Part shown: positions 58,401 through 64,000 of the stretch, piece by piece
How the letters are laid out: every line of letters starts with the position of its first letter
Position numbering within the stretch: position 1 is the stretch's first letter
NCBI GenBank assembly: GCA_030704615.1
Contig: CM060732.1
Coordinates: 80,437,171-80,501,170, forward strand
From: Takakia lepidozioides
Lineage: Eukaryota > Streptophyta > Takakiopsida > Takakiales > Takakiaceae
Direction: 5' to 3'
DNA length: 64,000 nt
Notes under the pieces: generated by a model
Database searches by the model: none
What the model was told of the DNA's origin: nothing
Seen by the model: only the letters and a program-made list of their open reading frames with translations
Made by a program: the position numbers and the translations under genes

Positions 58401-61400
58401 ACACCAAAAGCTGTGTTACGGACCCTTGTCCACCCGGGCATTACAAGACCACATGGCCTTTGGCAAGGAACTTTGCACAGTCCAGCTTGACATCTTCAAA
58501 GGCTTTATCTGCATCAACACTAAGGGTTGCCTCGGTAGGCATGTAGACGCATCCCACAAAGAGGTCCTTAGCCCGCACGCTGCCCTACAATTTCAGTCTC
58601 AGCCAGATACTATGTGCATCTCGAATTTCCTTCCTGATAATTTCACAATTATCACACTAGAAATCACGGATAAAGAATCCCACACCTTTCTGACCGGGCT
58701 TTGCAGAAGCTGCCTTGAGGGCACACATCTTACAACCCATTTATAGGCATTGACATCCCCAACTAGCTTGTCTGAAGTTTCCCAGGTCTCCTGTCCAGCG
58801 CAAATGTGAATGCTATTTGCTTCAAGAACTTGTCCCACTTCAAATTGTTTCCTTTGGTTAGTCATTCCTCAGAAGTTTAAGGTGCCCAGCTGCAGACCAG
58901 CTCTAAGCATGTGAATTGTTTGATGTCTAGATGGCTTCTGAATACTCCTAGACATCCCGGGGTCCATTTCATTGCGTGTAGGCTTTGATGGTCTTGAGCA
59001 GACTTTGAGGATAGGCATGCCATATCCTCCAGTCACGTGTATGCCTGACTCTTCTGGGTCAACTCTTCCAGAGCTTCAAACAGATGGGAACTGTCAGTTT
59101 TGAAGTCCCCATCCTTGACTGTCTTCACTGAGTGCCTCATTGAATCACCAATGTCTAAGATCTCTCTCCAACCAGTCAAGGGTCGAACTTATCTGAGATA
59201 GGTAGAGTGAGGACAGCAGACTGGAGAACAGAAAGAGCTTCAGCAGTGACACTGTATTCCCGCATAGAAGATTTCTGGAGTCCCACATGGTAGCATCAAT
59301 TTAAGGCTATCAAACTCGAGGAGGTGAACAGCCTTTTGGCATTCTCGAGCGTCCCAACTGGGCGAAATTCACTATGCCGCTCATCATGTACACCAGGTTT
59401 CTCTTTTCCCCAACCAGATTACCTTACCAGTTGCAGAGAGGCGGGCACCCTACTTTTAGTTGGAACTACACAGCCTTGTCCCACAGTGTGGTCAGATGCA
59501 AATTTGCATTAGGTAGTGAAGTCCCACTTGTCCATCATCACAGGCTCTGAAAATATGTCCGTCTTCTTCTCATTCACTAACCAACGGGTCAGCAACATGA
59601 TTAATCTTGGCCTCATTTTCCTCCTCCACATACTTCTCTTTTGTCTGAACCCCTTCTGAACCGTAGTAGAAGAAAGAATAATGAACTTGGAAGAAAGAAA
59701 GAAGGGAAATATGTCCATGGGGAGCTCAACGGGAGGTGCAGTATTCATAGACTGATGACTCACGACGGAAAGACCCTCGAAGGAAACGCCAATGAAAGGA
59801 TCAACCAGTTTAACAAGACACAGCACATCACTTAGGCTACTAGTCACTGAATAAATGAAACCAAGATGGAGTGTAGTGAAGATTACCTGGGGAACTGTCT
59901 TTAGGAAAAAGCTGCCAATCGAAAACAACGTACCTGCCACAATCACCATCACATCATTTTAGTCTTCATCTCAGCATATCAAGCTACTCTGTATTGAACA
60001 AAGGACACTACGGTGTTGCCAAGAGAGGAAAGGAAAGGAGATTTTCTTTTAGTCCCGAGTTAATCTTGAAACACTCCCTAAGCCCCTAAGACGGAGTCAG
60101 CTACACTTTTTTGTCTGTGTCTCTCTCAGTCTTCACTGAAGCACTTACAAAAGCCCCTACAACATCATGTCACACAAGTGTCCAGAGGGGCCAGAAGTTT
60201 ACTCAGAACTTAAGCCTTACGATTAAAAATTACGCTTTGATCCTTGCCGAAGTTGGTGAATATAACTCCGGGATGAACAGCATTAACTGTCACATTTGCT
60301 CCATCTTCCTGAGTGCATCACACCAAAGGTTGAATTTTAGTTCATGGGAAGAAATCTAAAGTAGACCTATTTCACTCACATGCATGACTTGACGTACCTA
60401 GCATCCAACTAAATCTGTGAATAGTCAAGAGGTAAGTGCTCGGTAGGAAAATGTGTATAAACATAGGTACTGTGCAGCAATGTATATAACCACTTTAGAG
60501 TGCATAGAATAAGTACCTTGAGACGTCGAGCAAGCTCTTTGCAGAAGAGAATGTTGGCCAGCTTGGATTGCCCATATGCACTGAATTTCTCATAACTGCA
60601 CCTCACGGACACAGGAAATAACAATTTCATGTTCTGTGGCAAGTGCTGGATTACAAACCTTGAATCTATTTTGAAATTCATGAAAGTGGGACGAGGTGTT
60701 CTCTTACCCATTTTTACTGTTCAGCTTCTCAAAGCGGATCCCACCCTTGTAAGACATTGCATGGGCTGTTGATGATAGTATGACAACACGACCCTCCTCT
60801 CCGGTCTGCTTTGCCGCTTCTTTCATGTTATCGAGTAGCAGATTGGTGAGAAGAAACGGGCCTGCACTGTCCATGATGTCAAGAATAGGAAGTGTAAGAC
60901 TAGACAAATCTGTCGAACATCTGTCGATTGTGATATTTCCACTCTTCCATACTCTGTATGTAAAGACTTTGGTGAAGCTCGATGAGGCTAGACGTCTTGG
61001 GGAAGCTGGGCAGGAAGCGCTTCCAAGTAGTAGACCCGGAAGAGCTAATTTCTGAAATCCAAGCCCTTCAAACATTTTGAGAATCCCACCTACGAATTTG
61101 GCTCAACATTTGAGTGGCTGTATAAATCATCGGGCTCCCTTTCAAGAAGACTGGCTTCATTAGCTAGATACATTGTCTGGCCTCTTAAACTGCAATCCAT
61201 TTGAAATTTAATGGTACCCACTATCGCTACCTGCTGGCAACAGGAGTGCAAGACCAATTGAAAGTAAGAATTGTACTGTAACGCCAAACAATACCAAGTT
61301 TTGGAAGTAAGCAACCCTCTCCGCCACTATCACTTATGCCCTGGAGAACAACTGTAAATAGCAGTTTGCTAAGTTGGACGATTGGAGAGAGAGACATGCA

Positions 61401-62854
61401 ATGACTCACCCATGTGGTTGGTAGCAAAGGATTTCTCAAGGCCATCCTCAGACAACTCAAATTTACCCACAATTGCTCCTGCATTGTTGCTGTGATTTCC
61501 ACAAAAACGAACATTCAAAGAACTTAACAGCATGCCAGTTGTTTGAGTCCCGTTCAAATTTTCAGAAAGATATTCAGCGAGGTTGAAACCGAGACCATCA
61601 CAGATAAATAAGGGCAAGGTTCTAGAGGGCAGTCACCTGTATCAAAAATCGAATTTTGACCAAAGGTCACCAGACTTCTGGCAGATTTCTTCTTCTTTTC
61701 AATCCTAGCACTTCCAGGGCTCCATTAGCATCTGGAGTTCTAATATGACCGACGTTCTAAGGACCTGACATGAGAAAATCGTGTTGCCCCAAGTAGATAC
61801 TACCCAGCTTACATCCTTCAACTCAAGCAAGGTCCAGCGAATGTATCAGACATCTAGAACAGATTGAGACACAAGAGTGTGCAAGATGATGAGCTCCCAC
61901 ATTTCTGATGTAAACCTCTTGGGTGGAATGGGACTTAGAGTACAACCCGATTCGTGCTGTGAAAGCTAACACAAAAACAGATATGGTAAACAACTACTTC
62001 GAAAGATGAACAGACTTACATAAGAATATTAAGAGGGAGGTTGCGGGACTTGAATTCAGCTACAAATGTCCGGACAGATGCTAGTGAGTTCAAATCCAGA
62101 TGCATAACATCCACTCGCGCAGCTGGGTCTTCCTCCAATAGTTCTGCCTTGACTTCCTCACCAGCCTTCGTGTTTCGGACGGGAATTATTACATGGGACC
62201 CTCTCTTTGCCAATACCCTTGCGGTCTCCTTCCCTAAACCAGAGGTCGCTCCTGCATTCCATATCCCTTTTATTTGGCGACATTCTTCGGAGGGGGTTTA
62301 TGGCCAGCGCAAATGACTTGAACCTGACTACTGCTGACTAAGGAGAACACCACCCACCGGTGTTATTTTCAGTTTGAACTGTCCAGAAAAAGTACAGCAC
62401 TAGAGTCATTATTCCAACTACCAAGTCGGGTCCCGGATTTCCTTTCATCGTTTCGTTCTTTGACTTCATGTGCATGTATCTTACTTATACCTCCAAAATT
62501 GCTTGCCCCGAGATATACTAGAGTGAGCCCAGTCTGCGTGAATTATACGAGTGAAAGTCTCATAGTACAAGACTGAAAACCTGAGGAGGGAAATAAACTG
62601 TCCTGTAAGAACGAACGAAACAAACGTTGAAGCATAAGGCGGGAGAGAGGGGCACCAGTAACAATCACGGTTTTGGAGCGCAGGTCCAAATTCGCAGTCA
62701 CATCTTCGGCAGTGGACTTCGATCCAAAACCACTTGGGCCAGGAAGTCCTCGTATGTGAGTCAGGATTGTTCTGATGGCAAAGCCATCAAGCGTTTCACA
62801 AATACCTTTAAAGTGAGAACTCACTGCTCCTCCCATTCTACTAATCAACCACAA
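55443..62854 (-). CDS. TIC32-like short-chain dehydrogenase/reductase, 8 exons
   Basis: NAD(P)H-dependent SDR of the plastid TIC32 / retinol-dehydrogenase-like group; TIC32 binds NADPH and calmodulin at the inner envelope import machinery. Exons from 5' to 3': 62854-62656, 62251-62020, 61489-61410, 60861-60708, 60595-60517, 60308-60221, 59933-59887, 55613-55443. All phases join, giving 349 residues. GPSGFGSKSTAEDVT (39-53) matches the TIC32 N-terminal signature. Rossmann TGATSGLG (66-73), NNAG (145-148), SST near 200-202, catalytic YGQSK (Tyr229, Lys233), then NAVHPGVIFTNF, KTVPQGAATSCYVATNP, GITGKYFLDCN and LAAKLWKFSEDF at the end. Intron 7 is 4.27 kb and is packed with LINE pieces. A second in-frame ATG at 62836 (MGGAVSS) is an alternative start. 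The substrate cannot be told from sequence. Confidence 0.9.
55770..57110 (-). mobile_element. Family-A LINE, RT C-terminal part and tail, in SDR intron 7
   Basis: On the minus strand, from 57074: MGLPSYTYLGVEFSSSCNWD, ALEYASAVWVDNSN, then EVRHKASLNLFPVCDMGKD, LPTLGTRLKFKLRAGGLPL, a knuckle with CHYPRCGEPEDNIHFAIHRL, and the 3' end GGCTACGGCAAACAAAG then ACTCACGAGTACATTC. It is in the same sense as the SDR gene. It contains an internal direct duplication (56404-56705). Confidence 0.8.
56404..56705. repeat. Tandem duplication inside LINE, period 169 bp
   Basis: AGGGTTAATTCTTCTGGACA begins at 56404 and again at 56573. Both are followed by AATATTCAGATACTTAAAAG, CTCTTCTACCCATTT, TTTAACAGGACGGTC and TTTCAAGAAAT. 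Copies differ at a few bases, so the duplication is not fresh. Confidence 0.88.
57370..58430 (+). mobile_element. Family-A LINE, RT N-terminal part, opposite strand to its neighbours
   Basis: Parallels 5905-6780: WWINEIN near 57390, NQLVRAQK-like near 57510, HHGGNDNRFWLALQHLYRP near 57590, then LEYISKGYNTPIGSSEIVEA, HLSGYKAGGPGGLVDQLIKY and PMVEALAVLFNLIWQTEVIP. Frames shift near 58040. The Asp block is read as FFMDVREAYDTVWRGGLQ near 58290. It ends around VHNLYV near 58390, where the other copy also breaks. Confidence 0.82.
58435..58930 (-). mobile_element. LINE endonuclease-domain fragment
   Basis: On the minus strand MTNQRKQFEVGQVLEANSIH then ICAGQETWET resembles the start of an AP-type (EEP) endonuclease, with catalytic Glu in QETWE. 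KDLFVGCVYMPTEATLSVD and DCAKFLAKGHVVL follow nearer 58500. Orientation is opposite to the RT fragment that abuts it, so two insertions or an inversion are joined here. It may be family A's ORF2 5' part. Confidence 0.7.
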
Positions 62855-63689
62855 AGCTCTCTCTAATTTCCAGAGCGTGATCCCTCTTCTCTACGAGGCT
62901 TCTTCCGCATCTCAGACACCTCGTCGCCCAAAAATTAACAACGCTTGGTCAGTAAGCGGTTCAAGAGGACTCCCCCTCCTCTTCAACTAGTCTGTCATCA
63001 GGACTGCACTATACATCCATATTTTGCTACTTAACATCCACATATGTGGAGCCCTCGCAATGAAATATACTTAGAGCTCATCCTTGTAAGCAAAGGCATT
63101 TCGCCACCTTACCCAAAGAGCTCTTCATGACGACTACGGACAATTCTTCTCCCTGTCCTTACCCGCCAACTTTTTTCACACGCGCCAGGCTGCCCACCTT
63201 GGCACCGGCGACCCGGGCAGCCCTATGAGGTTCCTCGTTCCAAATATACATGCCATCACCAAGAACTGCGCGTCGGTGGGTTATTATTAGGGCAGGGTCC
63301 ACGGACCCGGCGCAAAATCACGCGCCTTGGCGAGAGGGAGGGCGGACGATCCAGTTTTAGGGTTGGGTCAGAGTTGCTATGTTGTTCCTCTTGCAGGGTG
63401 GCAGCCTTGTGGAACGTTAGGTACCTAGTTCATTTTAGGAGGGGCTATTTGAAAGGTCTCCAATCTCCACGGAACACCTCCTCGTGTTTTGGACGGCGAT
63501 TCTATCTATGCGGCTTCCATCCACTTTGGCAGCGGCAATTGGGACTAAGTGATGGAACTTGGCTTGGTGCAAATTTTCAAACTTTTTGAAGAATCACGCA
63601 ATAGTCGTGTTGGGTGCGGGTACCTCATAATGCTCAAACTTTTCTAGACTTGATCCATTGTCAGACCCACAGGTGCAGCGTTTTTTTTA
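62855..63689. other. Upstream region of the SDR gene
   Basis: Holds the probable minus-strand promoter and 5' UTR of the SDR. An open frame on + at 63374-63589 (71 codons) has no recognised domain. GC-rich patches at 63180-63370 (CACGCGCC, GGCGCAAAATCACGCGCC) could be regulatory, but nothing specific is identified. Confidence 0.35.
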
Positions 63690-64000
63690 AGGTATTTACA
63701 TTGTAGCACAAGTGGCATCCATGAGAACCTTAGAGGAGCACATATGGCACTTGTACAAAATATATAGTCGAAATATATATAAGTAGTCGAAATGGCTGGC
63801 GATAATATGAGATTTTGAATGGGTGTTGGGCGAATGAACCTAAAACCTAGTAGACTTGCTGAGGCGAATAACCCAAAATTGACATAGCAAATTGGAGGCT
63901 CTCAACATGGAGACTAGGCAGAAATTATGGCAAACACCACCAAAAAATTTAAAATTTAAACCACCATTCATAAGTAGAAAACCTTAAATTGGCTTATATT
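63690..64000 (-). mobile_element. Partial copy of the non-autonomous Harbinger element (right arm)
   Basis: On the minus strand it follows 12822-13112 closely: GCCAATTTAAGGTTTTCTAC, GGTGGTGTTTG, CTAAGTCTCCA, AATTTGCTATGTCAATT, GGGTTATTCGCCTCAGCAAG, TCGCCAGCCATTTC, GTGCTACAATGTAAATACCT. The window ends before the other terminus. The expected TIR end (GAGCATCCCCACCCT) near 63640-63680 is not recognisable, so this end is eroded or belongs to a subfamily. Confidence 0.85.

Overview
The window is nuclear DNA of a photosynthetic eukaryote of the green lineage. The four genes I could reconstruct have many small exons with GT-AG introns. Two of them point to a chloroplast: a C-terminal processing protease with a bipartite lumen-targeting leader, and a TIC32-like short-chain dehydrogenase. 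The abundance of chromodomain Ty3/gypsy, Ty1/copia, PIF/Harbinger and non-LTR elements fits a repeat-rich streptophyte, most likely a charophyte alga such as Chara. The species is inference, not shown by the sequence.

Layout. 1-2408: flank with a short dispersed repeat and possible 5' non-coding exons. 2409-10838 (+): SERINC/TMS1 membrane protein in 11 exons; its large intron 5 holds a decayed non-LTR retrotransposon. 11385-37080: a transposon nest of about 26 kb with almost no host coding. It holds, in order: a tRNA-derived SINE-like fragment; a 1.7-kb non-autonomous Harbinger element; a 2.06-kb Pong/PIF-like Harbinger element with both of its genes; copia and other LTR debris; three kinds of tandem repeat; a hAT-like TIR element; a full-length gypsy chromovirus with 5-bp target duplications; an AT-rich hairpin array interrupted by a TTAA-flanked, piggyBac-like MITE; and two 5'-truncated LINEs. 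37799-45398 (+): organellar-type DEAD-box RNA helicase (RH31/RH26-like, 11 exons). 46551-about 54138 (+): CtpA-type D1 processing protease (12 or 13 exons). 62854-55443 (-): TIC32-like short-chain dehydrogenase (8 exons), convergent with CtpA. 63690-64000: an inverted copy of one arm of the first Harbinger element.

The host genes are housekeeping genes for membrane lipid or serine handling, organelle RNA metabolism, PSII D1 maturation and plastid redox/import. They do not look like one pathway. What links them is one non-LTR retrotransposon family: fragments ending in the same 3' signature (TATGAGTACATTC) sit in introns of all four genes, in both orientations. One insertion keeps a 19-bp target-site duplication.

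Exon borders were chosen by hand from GT-AG sites, phase continuity and remembered family consensus. I saw no alignments or transcripts. The weakest borders are the 3' end of SERINC exon 7, the helicase start codon and the last CtpA exon.
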